DNA of 64,000 bases from Sphingomonas xanthus (GTDB lineage: Bacteria > Pseudomonadota > Alphaproteobacteria > Sphingomonadales > Sphingomonadaceae). The position numbers and the translations under genes were made by a program. The notes beneath the pieces are model-generated. The model saw nothing but the letters and a program-made list of their open reading frames with translations. It was not told the origin of the DNA and made no database searches. The DNA lies in contig NZ_CP041659.1 of the NCBI RefSeq assembly GCF_007998985.1, positions 1,982,001 to 2,046,000 of the forward strand, written 5' to 3'. Below, piece by piece: positions 36,193-44,643 of the stretch (its first letter is position 1; each line of letters starts with the position of its first letter).

Positions 36193-38217
36193 TCAGGCGG
36201 GTTCGGCGACCTGCTGCACGACCTTTTCGGCAAGGTGGCCGTTAAGCTCGGCGAGATGGTCGAATTCAGCCTCGTAGCTTGCAAGACCCTGGCTGAGAGA
36301 GCGCAGCTCCGCCTCGAGCCCGTCGAGCTCCGCTTCGGGGACCAGCGCGTCGATCCGGTCCCATCCGGCCCAGCCGTCGCGCGGAGCCATGCCGAGGATC
36401 TGGCCGCGGCGGCCGGCCACTGCCGACGAGACCCGGCTGGTCGATGACGCCGGCGTAACCAGCACTAGCTTCTGTACTGGTTCCAGCAGATGCGGCGCGG
36501 CCTGCTCCAGTGCTTCCTGCATCGCCAGCCTCCCCGCCAGGCGAAAGGCCAGTTCGCTCGAATCAACGCTGTGATAACTTCCGTCCGTCAACGTGACCCC
36601 GACGTCGACCACCGGAAAGCCGAGCGGCCCTTTCAACATCGCGTCGCGCGCGCCCTGTTCGACCGCGGGGATCCATTGCTTGGGAATTGCCCCGCCATGG
36701 ATTCTCTCTTCGAAGCGGAATCCTTCGCCGCGGCCGAGCGGTCGGATTTCGATGATCACGTCGCCATATTGGCCGTGACCGCCCGATTGCTTCTTGTGCC
36801 TTCCGCGCTGGGTTACCGGCCGGCGGATGGATTCGCGGTAGCCGATCGTCGGCGAACGATACTTTACCTCGACCCCGTATCGCCGCTTCAGCTTCGCGAG
36901 CGTGGTCTTAAGATGTTCATCATTGACCCCGCGAAGCCGCATTTCATGGCTTGCTTCGTCCTGCTCCAGCGACAGCGCCGCATCTTCCTCGAGGATCCGG
37001 GCCAGCGCGCCCGACAACTTGACGTCATCTTTGCGGTCGGCGGGCTCGATTGCCAGCGCGCAGTTGCGCGACGGCAGGTCGAGGTCGACCGGCGGCGGCA
37101 GCGAAGCTTCGCCCAGCCAGTCCCCGGACCTGACCCCGTCGACCTTGGCGACTGCTGCGATGTCGCCGTCCTGCACCTGGGCAACCTTGGCGGTCTTGTC
37201 GCCCTGGACCGAAAAAAGCGCGCCGAGCCGCCCTTGCTCGCCACCGGAGCTGGTGAAGTCGCTATTTTCCCGCACCGGACCGCCTAGGGTCCGGGCCAGC
37301 GCCAGCCGGCCAACCGACCCGCCATGATAGATTTTGAAGACGTACATGGAAGGCTTCTCGACGCCCAGCCGGCGCGCCGTGGAGGCCGGACCCGGCGCTT
37401 CATGGCGCAGGGCCTTAAGCAGCCTGCGTACGCCCCATCCATTATGCGCCGAGCCGAACAGGACGGAGACGCCCAAATTGTCGCCGGTCTCGCGACGCAG
37501 GTCGGCGAAGATGGTGCCGGGTTCGGGCACCTCGTCCATCAGCAACTGTTCGAGCAGCGTATCGTCATGATCGGCAAGCTGCTCGAGAAGCTGGGTACGA
37601 GCCTGCGCCTCGCGCTCGGCGAGGTCAGCGGGAAGCTCGATCCGCTCGGACGGCTTTCCTGGCACATAGTGGAAGGCGCGCTCGAGCGCGATGTCGACGA
37701 AGCCGGTGACCTTGTCGCCCTCGCGGATCGGAATCTGTCGGGCGATCAGCGGCGACACGCTCATCGGCTGAAGCGCCGACAGCAGGTCGCGGATCCGGCC
37801 ATGGGCCTGGTCGATCCGATTGACGAACAGGAGATGGGGGATGCCAAGTTCGTCGAGCATTCTCAGCGCGGGCGCGGCAAGCGCGGCGCGGGCAGGGTCA
37901 GGGTCCACCACGACGATGGCGACATCGGAAGCGGCGATCGCCCGCGCCGCGTCGGCGGCAAAGCCGATCGATCCGGGTGCGTCAACGATGGCGTAGCGAT
38001 CGCCCAGATAGGTGAAGTTGAGGAGATTGGTTTCAGTCGATCCGCCGCGCGACCTTGCTTCCGCGCTGCTGTCGCCGATGCTGCTGCCGTTGGCGACCGA
38101 ACCTTGGCGATCGGTTGTGCCGCTTGCGTAAAGCAGGGCTTCGGCAAGGCTGGTTTTGCCCGCGCCGGCCGGTCCGACCAGCGCGATGACCCTTGTGCCG
38201 TTGGATTCTCCAGGCAT
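36193..38217 (-). CDS. elongation factor G-like GTPase (FusA2/EF-G2 type)
   Basis: 674 aa, slightly shorter than canonical EF-G (about 700). The start ATG 38217 is fixed by a strong GGAGGAAGGA site just upstream. GTPase motifs: P-loop GPAGAGKTS near 15, G3 DAPGSIGF, and G4 NRID where EF-G has NKxD; the switch region is EF-G-like but shorter. Domains II-V follow (GGSVGRLALARTLGGPV, YRESIRRPVTQRGRHKKQSGGHGQYGD, RRGQILGMAPRDGW). This is the second EF-G-like clade of alphaproteobacteria, with unclear role in translocation or ribosome recycling. Stands alone on its strand. Confidence 0.85.
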   Translation of the reverse strand: MPGESNGTRVIALVGPAGAGKTSLAEALLYASGTTDRQGSVANGSSIGDSSAEARSRGGSTETNLLNFTYLGDRYAIVDAPGSIGFAADAARAIAASDVAIVVVDPDPARAALAAPALRMLDELGIPHLLFVNRIDQAHGRIRDLLSALQPMSVSPLIARQIPIREGDKVTGFVDIALERAFHYVPGKPSERIELPADLAEREAQARTQLLEQLADHDDTLLEQLLMDEVPEPGTIFADLRRETGDNLGVSVLFGSAHNGWGVRRLLKALRHEAPGPASTARRLGVEKPSMYVFKIYHGGSVGRLALARTLGGPVRENSDFTSSGGEQGRLGALFSVQGDKTAKVAQVQDGDIAAVAKVDGVRSGDWLGEASLPPPVDLDLPSRNCALAIEPADRKDDVKLSGALARILEEDAALSLEQDEASHEMRLRGVNDEHLKTTLAKLKRRYGVEVKYRSPTIGYRESIRRPVTQRGRHKKQSGGHGQYGDVIIEIRPLGRGEGFRFEERIHGGAIPKQWIPAVEQGARDAMLKGPLGFPVVDVGVTLTDGSYHSVDSSELAFRLAGRLAMQEALEQAAPHLLEPVQKLVLVTPASSTSRVSSAVAGRRGQILGMAPRDGWAGWDRIDALVPEAELDGLEAELRSLSQGLASYEAEFDHLAELNGHLAEKVVQQVAEPA

Positions 38218-38455
38218 GCGACTTTCCTTCCTCCGTCTGATGTGGGCGGGGGCGCGAGTCGCGCGGGAGGCGGCCGGCGCACTCCAAACCCCGAGCCTCG
38301 GACTCCGTGGAAAGGAAAGCAAGGGCTACTGTCGCGGCGGCGCAACGATTGGGCGGTGATTGGCTGTTGCTGGCCGCGCCGGCGCACATTCCGTCAAAAC
38401 CAGCTGATGCGCGGGGCTTGCCCCGCGGTATTGCCGTGCTAAGGGCGGGGCGCGT
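38218..38455. other. intergenic region between fusA-like gene and tRNA-Leu
   Basis: No gene seen; with the tRNA this is part of a 390-base stretch without protein genes (38218-38607). It holds the fusA-like ribosome site at the left and, at 38411-38426, a perfect inverted repeat GCGGGGC-TT-GCCCCGC. TTGCCC (38418-38423) followed after 16 bases by TAAGGG (38440-38445) could be the tRNA-Leu promoter. Confidence 0.5.
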
Positions 38456-38540
38456 GCCCCCGTGGCGGAATTGGTAGACGCGCTCGACTCAAAATCGAGT
38501 TCCGCAAGGAGTGTCCGTTCGACTCGGACCGGGGGCACCA
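38456..38540 (+). tRNA. tRNA-Leu (CAA)
   Basis: Complete cloverleaf: acceptor GCCCCCG pairs with CGGGGGC, D-arm with GGCGGAATTGGTAGAC, anticodon stem CTCGA / TCGAG with loop CTCAAAA giving anticodon CAA, a long variable arm typical of leucine tRNAs, T-arm GTTCGACTC, and encoded CCA at 38538-38540. Reads UUG codons. The long variable arm and discriminator A support leucine. Confidence 0.96.
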
Positions 38541-38607
38541 AATCTCCCGAGAATAGCCGGTTTCATACGCCCAACCTTGCCTATGGTAGCGGGTCGCGGA
38601 CGCGGAT

Positions 38608-39780
38608 ATGGTGCGCCGGATGGACGCGCGCAAACAGCAGATTTCCGGGGTAGAAGAGCATCATCCGGGTGAGCCGTTCGAACTTAAGCGCGTGCGCCTG
38701 CTTGCCTCGCTGACACTGATCGGCGGAATCGGCCTTCTGATCTCGTTGCCCTTCGCTCTTCGTGCCGGCGCGGAGTTTTTTCTCCCGGTCACCGCCGCTC
38801 TGGTCGTAGCCATCGCGCTCGTCCCGATGCTCGAGTGGTTCGAACGACGTGGCGTTCCGGCTCCGCTGGCATCGGGTCTGTGCGTCCTGATCTTCCTCGC
38901 CATCGCCATTTTCGCGGTGGCGGCGATCGTTATCCCGGCGATTGACTGGGTCGCGCTCATCCCGCAGCGGATCGACCGGGTCACAGTGGCGCTGGCGCCG
39001 ATCCTCGATCTTTATTCTTCCCTCGAACGGTTCATCGACCAGACGGTGGCGCGCATATCGGTCAACGCGGATGACCCGCGCTCGGTCCGGTTGGTGACCC
39101 CGAATTCGATGCTCGGGATCATTACCGCCTCCGCGCCGCACGCGATCGTGCAGCTCTTTTTCGCGCTGCTGGTGATCTATTTCTTCCTCTCCGGCTGGAC
39201 GGGAATGCGCAAGCGCACCATCGTCAGCCGCGGTAGCTTCGAAGGGGCGTTGACCACCGCGCGGGTCATCCAACAAACCGTCGACGCCACCTCGACCTAT
39301 ATCGGCACGATCACCGTCATCAACGTCGGCCTGGGCGCGGTAACAGCCGGGACGCTGTGGGCGCTGGGCATGGACTCGCCGGTGATGTGGGGCGGCATCG
39401 TAGCCGTGCTGAACTATATTCCCTACCTCGGCCCAATCGCCGCTGCACTGTTACTTGCACTTGGCGGGCTGATGACCTTCGCCGATCCCTGGGCTGCGCT
39501 GCTCCCGCCGGCGATCTTCACCGGGCTCCACCTCATCGAGGCCAATGTCATCACCCCGCTGGTGGTCGGCAAGCGGTTAACCATCAATCCGCTTTTGATC
39601 CTCGTCTCGCTGTCGTTCTGGGCATGGGTATGGGGAACGACCGGCGCGTTGCTCGCGGTTCCGCTCCTGATCATCATCAAGACGGTATTTGCCGCAGCAG
39701 GCACGCCCGACATCGCCGGCTTCCTGTTCGAAGACGGAACCTTGACCCATGTCGGCGATGAGGAAGAAAAAGACGACTAG
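38608..39780 (+). CDS. AI-2E (PerM) family membrane transporter
   Basis: 390 aa, 7-8 predicted membrane segments: an N-terminal pair (ASLTLIGGIGLLISLPFAL, FLPVTAALVVAIALVPML), a periplasmic domain of about 150 residues, then a C-terminal bundle with LNYIPYLGPIAAALLLALGG, the family hallmark PYLGP, and GLHLIEANVITPLVVGKRL. The family exports diverse solutes or ions; naming it for autoinducer-2 is not proof of that role. The ATG at 38608 or the one at 38620 may be used. Lies between two tRNA genes. Confidence 0.88.
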   Translation: MVRRMDARKQQISGVEEHHPGEPFELKRVRLLASLTLIGGIGLLISLPFALRAGAEFFLPVTAALVVAIALVPMLEWFERRGVPAPLASGLCVLIFLAIAIFAVAAIVIPAIDWVALIPQRIDRVTVALAPILDLYSSLERFIDQTVARISVNADDPRSVRLVTPNSMLGIITASAPHAIVQLFFALLVIYFFLSGWTGMRKRTIVSRGSFEGALTTARVIQQTVDATSTYIGTITVINVGLGAVTAGTLWALGMDSPVMWGGIVAVLNYIPYLGPIAAALLLALGGLMTFADPWAALLPPAIFTGLHLIEANVITPLVVGKRLTINPLLILVSLSFWAWVWGTTGALLAVPLLIIIKTVFAAAGTPDIAGFLFEDGTLTHVGDEEEKDD

Positions 39781-39785
39781 GCTTG

Positions 39786-39814
39786 TTGACAGGGTGGAGC
39801 GGCTCTCCTAGTTG
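39786..39814 (+). promoter_or_regulatory. sigma-70 promoter of tRNA-Asp
   Basis: Perfect TTGACA (39786-39791), 17-base spacer, then TAGTTG (39809-39814) and a GC-rich discriminator CCCGCC, as expected for a stringently controlled stable-RNA gene. The tRNA starts 17 bases after the -10 box. The promoter is just after the AI-2E family stop codon. Confidence 0.65.
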
Positions 39815-39831
39815 CCCGCCACAGCCAAAGC

Positions 39832-39908
39832 GCGGGTGTAGCTCAGTCGGTTAGAGCGCCGGCCTGTCACGCCGGAGGTCGCGGGTTCGAGCCCCGTCAC
39901 TCGCGCCA
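39832..39908 (+). tRNA. tRNA-Asp (GTC)
   Basis: Complete 77-base cloverleaf including CCA: acceptor GCGGGTG pairs with CACTCGC (one G-T), D-arm TAGCTCAGTCGGTTAGA, anticodon stem CCGGC / GCCGG with loop CTGTCAC and anticodon GTC, T-arm GGGTTCGAGCCCC, discriminator G as required for aspartate, and encoded CCA at 39906-39908. Confidence 0.97.
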
Positions 39909-39931
39909 TTTGCTTCATCAAAAATAGTGAG

Positions 39932-39949
39932 AAAACCGCCACTTGGCGG
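39932..39949 (-). terminator. intrinsic terminator after the SleB-type hydrolase gene
   Basis: On the minus strand, a CCGCCA / TGGCGG stem with a two-base loop runs into TTTTC, then a second T-stretch ten bases on. It lies 7 bases after the hydrolase stop and faces the tRNA-Asp gene, which it may also help to end from the other side. Confidence 0.6.
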
Positions 39950-39955
39950 CCCCGC

Positions 39956-41014
39956 TTAACGTGCGTTGGATGCGACCGGCATGCTTGGCGCGAGGTCGGC
40001 TGGACGGCCCAGCGGACGGTCAGCCTCGGCCGTCCCTCCGCCAAGTGCGAAGCGAAGATTGTCCGACGCCGCGACCCGCTCGACATAAGGGGTCACCTTG
40101 ACCTTCTCGACCGCCTCGCGGGCTTCCGGAGTGAAGCGGACGCGCACCCGGCCATTGGCCTCGCTAGTCACTCTCGCGCCAGCCTGGGCAAGCTGCTCGA
40201 CCGCTGGCGCCGCGACCGGCAGTGCGGCGCGCGCGCGTGGAGTCCGTAACGCCGCGAGACGCAAGGCTGCGGGATCGCCTTCCCGACCTGACCAGCGATC
40301 GTTGAACGCGGCGGGGCGGCCCCAGTTGCCCTGCCAGCGATAAAAGATGTGCGCGCCTTCGACAGCGGTCTTGGCGAGGCTCGAAGCCCAGTAAGGAACG
40401 ACGTAGTTCGCATGGTAATGGGTGGCATGTCCGACCGGCGCGAAGACCCGTCCGGCAAGCATTTCCTCGGCAACTTTCTGCGCCCGCAGCCATAAAGGCG
40501 CGACCGCGCCGCGGTTCAGCGACCCGTCGCAAGTAAAGGTGAACTGGCAACCCGTCTGGCGGGTGGAGCCTTCGTAGACGACGCCGCAAACGCTGTCGGG
40601 AAAGGCCGGGTGGCGGACGCGGTTGAGCACGACTTGCGCCACCGCGCGCTGCCCATCGCTGCTTTCCTGTCCGGCCTCATAATAGATCGCGCTGGTGAGG
40701 CACTCGAGTGCACGCGCCCGGGCTTGACCGCTAGCCGACAGGAGGAAGGGCGAAGCGGCGGGATTGGGCCCGGTCGCGACCGGCATTGCGGCATTAAGCT
40801 GCAGCGCGGTTTCGGGCGGGAGATCGCGGATCTGGTCAGGCAGCGGCCTGACCCCTTCGGCTGCCGCGGCCACCGGTCCATCTACGGGAAGGGCTGCGTC
40901 GCTGGACCCGGCAACCGCAAGCAATCCGATTGTCGCGAGCACGACAATGCCGATCGTTTCGCGCGGATGTGTGCGCCACGGCCTCAAGGGCTGAAAGGAG
41001 ACCAGGTTGGACAT
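39956..41014 (-). CDS. cell wall hydrolase, SleB family
   Basis: 352 aa from ATG 41014. An N-terminal anchor (TIGIVVLATIGLLAVAGSS, about 20-38) precedes the Hydrolase_2/SleB domain at about 100-215: ECLTSAIYYEAGQESSDGQR, in which the first glutamate of YYEAGQE is the predicted catalytic acid, then AVAQVVLNRVRHPAFP, QTGCQFTFTCDG (cysteine pair) and GHATHYHANYVVPYW. The C-terminal 130 residues are Ala/Pro-rich with a short conserved piece RVRFTPEAREAVEKV. SleB domains act as lytic transglycosylases on peptidoglycan; this organism does not sporulate, so a role in growth or division is likely. An upstream TTG start is unsupported. Confidence 0.88.
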   Translation of the reverse strand: MSNLVSFQPLRPWRTHPRETIGIVVLATIGLLAVAGSSDAALPVDGPVAAAAEGVRPLPDQIRDLPPETALQLNAAMPVATGPNPAASPFLLSASGQARARALECLTSAIYYEAGQESSDGQRAVAQVVLNRVRHPAFPDSVCGVVYEGSTRQTGCQFTFTCDGSLNRGAVAPLWLRAQKVAEEMLAGRVFAPVGHATHYHANYVVPYWASSLAKTAVEGAHIFYRWQGNWGRPAAFNDRWSGREGDPAALRLAALRTPRARAALPVAAPAVEQLAQAGARVTSEANGRVRVRFTPEAREAVEKVKVTPYVERVAASDNLRFALGGGTAEADRPLGRPADLAPSMPVASNAR

Positions 41015-41079
41015 GTCGGGAGCGGTGCCTTGCCGCGCCAATACAGCGGTTACAATGAACCTTCGACGAACGGTGCGAA

Positions 41080-41292
41080 TCAGGCCCTGAACCGGCCGGT
41101 TTCCATCCAGCGCAGCAAGGGCTTAAGCGGCAGGATCCAGGCAAGACCCGCAAATAAATAGAAAGCTCCCTGGAGCAGCACGGGCCAGCGGCCGACCGAG
41201 CCGGCGAGCGACGCGATCAACACCGCCCAGCCGATAATCAACAGCAGGATCGCGAAAATGCCCGCGGGTTTGCGCCAGCTGGGTTCGGTCAC
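41080..41292 (-). CDS. DUF2842 small membrane protein
   Basis: 70 aa with a GTG start at 41292, which overlaps the fthC stop by 4 bases; a longer frame upstream has no family support. Two hydrophobic segments, AGIFAILLLIIGWAVLIASL and LLQGAFYLFAGLAWILPL, are joined by GSVGRWP and end in the DUF2842 pattern PLKPLLRWMETGRF. Function unknown. Translational coupling to fthC suggests steady low expression. Confidence 0.78.
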   Translation of the reverse strand: MTEPSWRKPAGIFAILLLIIGWAVLIASLAGSVGRWPVLLQGAFYLFAGLAWILPLKPLLRWMETGRFRA

Positions 41293-41876
41293 CGGAACAT
41301 CTCCAGCCCGTCGGGTGATGCAAAGCCATCGAGCGGGACGTCCCACGGGTCCGCCGGGATTATCCCGTCAATCAGCTGGATCGCCCACCCGATACCGATC
41401 AGCATCGTGCCGTTGCGCTTCAGGTCGGCGACGACCCGGTCATAATGACCCTTGCCCTGGCCGAGCCGGGTGCCGCGCCGGTCGATTGCTACAAGCGGCA
41501 GCAGGACCAAGTCAGGAAAGACGTGGGGCGCGGTGAGCGGCGGTTCCAGCGTCGCCCACAGGCCGGACAGGCTCGGCTCCCCGGCAAGGAAGCGAAACGG
41601 CTCATGACGGCTCGAAAAAGCTGGATAGGCAATGACCGCGCCTGCCGCCTTGGCGACATCGAGCGCCGGAATCGGGCTGATCTCGGCCGGCATCGGACAA
41701 TATCCGCCGACGATTCGCGACTGGCTGACCAGTGGTTTCAGACGTTCTGCCAGCTGCTGCTCGAGCAAGGATTTCGCTTCAGGATCAAGCGCTTCGACAA
41801 AGGCTTGGCGATGCTGCCGAGCCTGGCGCCGGAGGGCGAGCTTGTCGCCGGTTGTAGGATGTGACGGGACCACCAT
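41289..41876 (-). CDS. fthC: 5-formyltetrahydrofolate cyclo-ligase
   Basis: ATP-dependent conversion of 5-formyl-THF to 5,10-methenyl-THF, returning folate to one-carbon metabolism. 195 aa from ATG 41876; a longer in-frame start exists at 41906 but would run into the 6S RNA. Motifs: DKLALRRQARQHRQ with the nucleotide-binding arginine-rich start, VGGYCPMPAEI, LLPLVAIDRRGTRLGQGKGHYDR (in pieces; GxGKGHYDR is the ATP/folate signature) and IGIGWAIQLID. In many bacteria this gene is next to ssrS, as here. Confidence 0.93.
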   Translation of the reverse strand: MVVPSHPTTGDKLALRRQARQHRQAFVEALDPEAKSLLEQQLAERLKPLVSQSRIVGGYCPMPAEISPIPALDVAKAAGAVIAYPAFSSRHEPFRFLAGEPSLSGLWATLEPPLTAPHVFPDLVLLPLVAIDRRGTRLGQGKGHYDRVVADLKRNGTMLIGIGWAIQLIDGIIPADPWDVPLDGFASPDGLEMFR

Positions 41877-41883
41877 GGCCGTT

Positions 41884-42012
41884 TGCCGGAAATCCTCTGA
41901 CGCCACAAACGTCAGGTGGGCGCCGTGTGCGTCCGGCCAGGGCCGGGGCAGGGACAGCTCCCAATGGGATTATATCGCCTCAGGGATAACTCAAGGCGCG
42001 CACCGGGCAGTA
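41884..42012 (-). ncRNA. ssrS: 6S RNA (SsrS)
   Basis: The only gap between zapA and fthC, a position conserved for 6S RNA in proteobacteria. On the minus strand a left arm ATCCCTGAGGCG (41987-41976) pairs with GGCGTCAGAGGAT (about 41904-41892), extended by TGCCCGG with CCGGCA; between them is a purine-rich bulge and a perfect apical hairpin CCGGCC-CT-GGCCGG. This rod with a central bubble is the 6S shape that mimics an open promoter and binds housekeeping RNA polymerase. Exact ends are approximate. Confidence 0.68.
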
Positions 42013-42028
42013 CCCGTCATTCACCTAT

Positions 42029-42343
42029 CTAGTCGGTCCGGGCCGGCCGCTCAAGGGCATCCGCAAGCGATTCCAGCCGCGCGGCAAGCCGGTCGGTGCG
42101 CTCGACCAGTTCGGGATCGGGTCCGGTGGGCACCTCGACGTCGCGCCCTTCGACGAGCTGGTCGGCAAGAAGAAGCGCTGCAAACAGTAGCTGGCGGGAC
42201 TCGCTCAATGTTCCCAGGCCCGCCAGCGCCTCGCGGCTTTTGGCATCGACCAGCGCGCCGGCCTTGCGCAAATTGTCTTCCTCGCCGTTGCGGCAGGCGA
42301 CGCGATAGGGGCGACCGGCAATGGTCAGTTCGACTTCAGCCAC
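42029..42343 (-). CDS. zapA: cell division protein ZapA
   Basis: Binds and cross-links FtsZ filaments at the division ring. 104 aa with GTG start. The N-terminal block VELTIAGRPYRVACRNGEEDNLRKAG is the ZapA globular domain (given here in a shortened reading: ELTIAGRPYRV, NGEEDNLRKA), followed by KSREALAGLGTLSESRQLLFAALLLADQL and a C-terminal coiled coil ERTDRLAARLESLADALE. Overlaps the upstream small gene by 8 bases and is followed by 6S RNA and fthC. Confidence 0.92.
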   Translation of the reverse strand: MAEVELTIAGRPYRVACRNGEEDNLRKAGALVDAKSREALAGLGTLSESRQLLFAALLLADQLVEGRDVEVPTGPDPELVERTDRLAARLESLADALERPARTD

Positions 42344-42512
42344 GACCCGCCTCCCGGATGATATCGTCGAGGTCAGCCAGCACTTCGGCCACGCGGGCGC
42401 GCAGGACCTGGTCCTTGTCGTCCCCCATAGACAGGCGTTCGACGGCGTGCTCGATCCGGATCAAGGCGCGTTCGGCGCGATCCATCGCTTCTTCCAACGA
42501 CCTAATGCTCAT
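42336..42512 (-). CDS. small coiled-coil protein upstream of zapA
   Basis: 58 aa from ATG 42512 (MSIRSLEEAMDRAERALIRI); the reading frame continues upstream but without support. Almost entirely charged heptads (AMDRAERALIRIEHAVERL, VAEVLADLDDIIREA), so an alpha-helical coiled coil. Not recognised beyond that; overlap with zapA by 8 bases and the shared promoter suggest a division-related partner, comparable in size and shape to ZapB but not clearly homologous. Divergent from tkt. Confidence 0.7.
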   Translation of the reverse strand: MSIRSLEEAMDRAERALIRIEHAVERLSMGDDKDQVLRARVAEVLADLDDIIREAGRG

Positions 42513-42573
42513 GGCTAAGACCGCGTAGCATATTGCCGTCAGTCCGCAAGCAGGGCCGCATGGGCCGCCAAGG

Positions 42574-42601
42574 TTGACGCCGCGCGGTCGGGCGACAATA
42601 G
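42574..42601 (+). promoter_or_regulatory. possible sigma-70 promoter of tkt-gap-pgk
   Basis: TTGACG (42574-42579), 16 bases, then CAATAG (42596-42601); the only good -35 in the divergent gap 42513-42657. A GGAG ribosome site precedes the tkt ATG at 42658. Confidence 0.42.
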
Positions 42602-42657
42602 GCACGGAACCATCGGCCAGCCGAATCCCGGAGCCCCGGCCGACCCATGGAGATCCA

Positions 42658-44643
42658 ATGGCCACCCAACGTCGACTCGCCAATGCCATTCGCGCTCTGG
42701 CGATGGATGCGGTCGAAGCCGCCAATAGCGGCCACCCCGGCATGCCGATGGGCATGGCCGACGCGGCGACCGCCTTGTTCACGCGCCATCTGAAATATGA
42801 TGCGGCCTATCCCCACTGGCCCGATCGCGACCGTTTCATCCTGTCGGCGGGTCACGGGTCGATGCTGATCTACGCGCTGCTGCACCTCACCGGCTACGAA
42901 CGGCCGACGATGGACGACATCCGCAACTTCCGGAAGATCAGCAGTCCCTGCGCAGGCCACCCGGAAAACTTCATGATGGCCGGAGTCGAAACGACTACCG
43001 GACCGCTTGGCCAGGGCTTGGCCAGTGCTGTCGGGATGGCCATTGCCGAACGCCATCTCAATGCCATTTACGGGGACGAGCTGGTCGATCACCGGACCTA
43101 TGTCGTGGCCGGTGACGGCTGCCTGATGGAAGGCGTCAACCATGAGGCGGTCGGCCTTGCTGGCCACCTCAAGCTCGGTCGGCTGATCGTGCTTTGGGAC
43201 GACAACAAGATCACTATCGACGGTTCGACCGACCTCAGCCGTAAGGAAGATGTTGTCGCCCGCCATGAAGCGATGGGCTGGCATACTGTCGAATGCGACG
43301 GAATGGACAGCGCCAAGGTATCCAAGGCGATCGAGGAAGCGATCGCCGACGAGCGACCTTCTCTGATCCGCTGCCGGACGATCATTGGTTATGGCGCCCC
43401 CAACAAACAGGGAACGGCAGCAACCCATGGCGCGGCGCTTGGCGCCGACGAGGTCGCCGCGGCGCGCAAGGAACTGGGCTGGGACATGCCTCCGTTCGAA
43501 ATCCCCGACGACGTGTCCCAGGCCTGGCGCGACGCTGGTTCGCGCGGAGCCAAGGCTCGCGCCGATTGGTACAAGCGGGTCGAAAACAGCGCCCGGGGGA
43601 GCGAGCTGCTCGACCGGCTTGCCGGTAAGATCGATAACAGCTGGCTTCAGCCTTATATCGACGAGCTGCTGGCCAGCCCAGCCAAGGTGGCTACGCGCAA
43701 GGCGTCGGAAATGGCGCTGGAAAAGATCAATGCGGCCTTGCCGCAGACGATCGGCGGGTCGGCCGACCTGACGGGATCGAACAATACCAAGACCAAGGCG
43801 CTCGTCCCGCTGACGGCAGGCAATTATGGCGGTCGCTATATCTATTACGGGATCCGCGAATTCGGGATGGCCGCGGCCATGAACGGCATGGCCCAGCATG
43901 GCGGCGTTCTGCCCTATGGCGGCACCTTCCTCGTATTTTCCGACTATAGCCGCCCTGCGATCCGCCTAGGCGCCCTGATGGGTGCGAAGGTCGTCCATGT
44001 GATGACCCATGATTCGATCGGCCTTGGCGAAGATGGCCCGACCCACCAGCCGATCGAGCATCTGCAAAGCTTGCGGGCGATGCCGGGCCTGACGGTCTTC
44101 CGCCCGGCCGATGCAGTTGAGACGGCGGAATGTTGGGCTGCGGCGCTGGCGCACGCGGGGCCAAGCCTACTCGCTCTGTCGCGCCAGAATTTGCCGCAGC
44201 TTCGCCGCGAGGCGGCCAGTACCAACCTTTGCGCACATGGTGCCTATCGGCTCAGGGCCGCCGGTAAGGCCCGCAAGGTGATTTTGATCGCGACGGGTTC
44301 GGAAGTCGAAATTGCGCTCGACGTTGCCCAGGGGCTGGAAGAGAACGGTATCGGCGCCGACGTTGTATCGATGCCGAGCACCGACCTGTTCGACCAGCAG
44401 CCCGACACATACCGCGAGGACATCCTTCCCGATGTGTCGAACCGGGAAATCCTGCGCGTGTCGATCGAGGCCGGGACCACTATTGGCTGGGAACGCTACA
44501 CCGGCCTTCATGGCCTGCGCATCGGCATCGACCGGTTCGGTGCCTCGGCGCCGGCAACGGACCTGTATGACCATTTTGGGCTGACCGCCCCCAAGATCCT
44601 GAGCCGCGTGCTCGACTATCTCAAGGTGAGGGAAATCGCATGA
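42658..44643 (+). CDS. tkt: transketolase
   Basis: Thiamin diphosphate enzyme moving two-carbon units in the pentose phosphate pathway. 661 aa from ATG 42658 ([19 protein letters not shown]), with GGAG 6 bases upstream; longer frames start before the promoter. Motifs: [14 protein letters not shown], the cofactor-binding [13 protein letters not shown], catalytic histidines in [12 protein letters not shown] and [29 protein letters not shown], and a C-terminal domain from about 530. The first gene of tkt-gap-pgk; its stop overlaps gap by ATGA. Confidence 0.96.
   Translation: MATQRRLANAIRALAMDAVEAANSGHPGMPMGMADAATALFTRHLKYDAAYPHWPDRDRFILSAGHGSMLIYALLHLTGYERPTMDDIRNFRKISSPCAGHPENFMMAGVETTTGPLGQGLASAVGMAIAERHLNAIYGDELVDHRTYVVAGDGCLMEGVNHEAVGLAGHLKLGRLIVLWDDNKITIDGSTDLSRKEDVVARHEAMGWHTVECDGMDSAKVSKAIEEAIADERPSLIRCRTIIGYGAPNKQGTAATHGAALGADEVAAARKELGWDMPPFEIPDDVSQAWRDAGSRGAKARADWYKRVENSARGSELLDRLAGKIDNSWLQPYIDELLASPAKVATRKASEMALEKINAALPQTIGGSADLTGSNNTKTKALVPLTAGNYGGRYIYYGIREFGMAAAMNGMAQHGGVLPYGGTFLVFSDYSRPAIRLGALMGAKVVHVMTHDSIGLGEDGPTHQPIEHLQSLRAMPGLTVFRPADAVETAECWAAALAHAGPSLLALSRQNLPQLRREAASTNLCAHGAYRLRAAGKARKVILIATGSEVEIALDVAQGLEENGIGADVVSMPSTDLFDQQPDTYREDILPDVSNREILRVSIEAGTTIGWERYTGLHGLRIGIDRFGASAPATDLYDHFGLTAPKILSRVLDYLKVREIA

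Noticed and set aside
38411..38426. GCGGGGC-TT-GCCCCGC inverted repeat taken as a terminator
   Set aside because: No T-run on either side and it overlaps the likely tRNA-Leu promoter; recorded only as part of the intergenic region.
38608..39780. Quorum-sensing exporter from the AI-2E family name
   Set aside because: The name comes from one early assignment; no luxS or other signalling gene is nearby, so only a generic membrane transporter is called.
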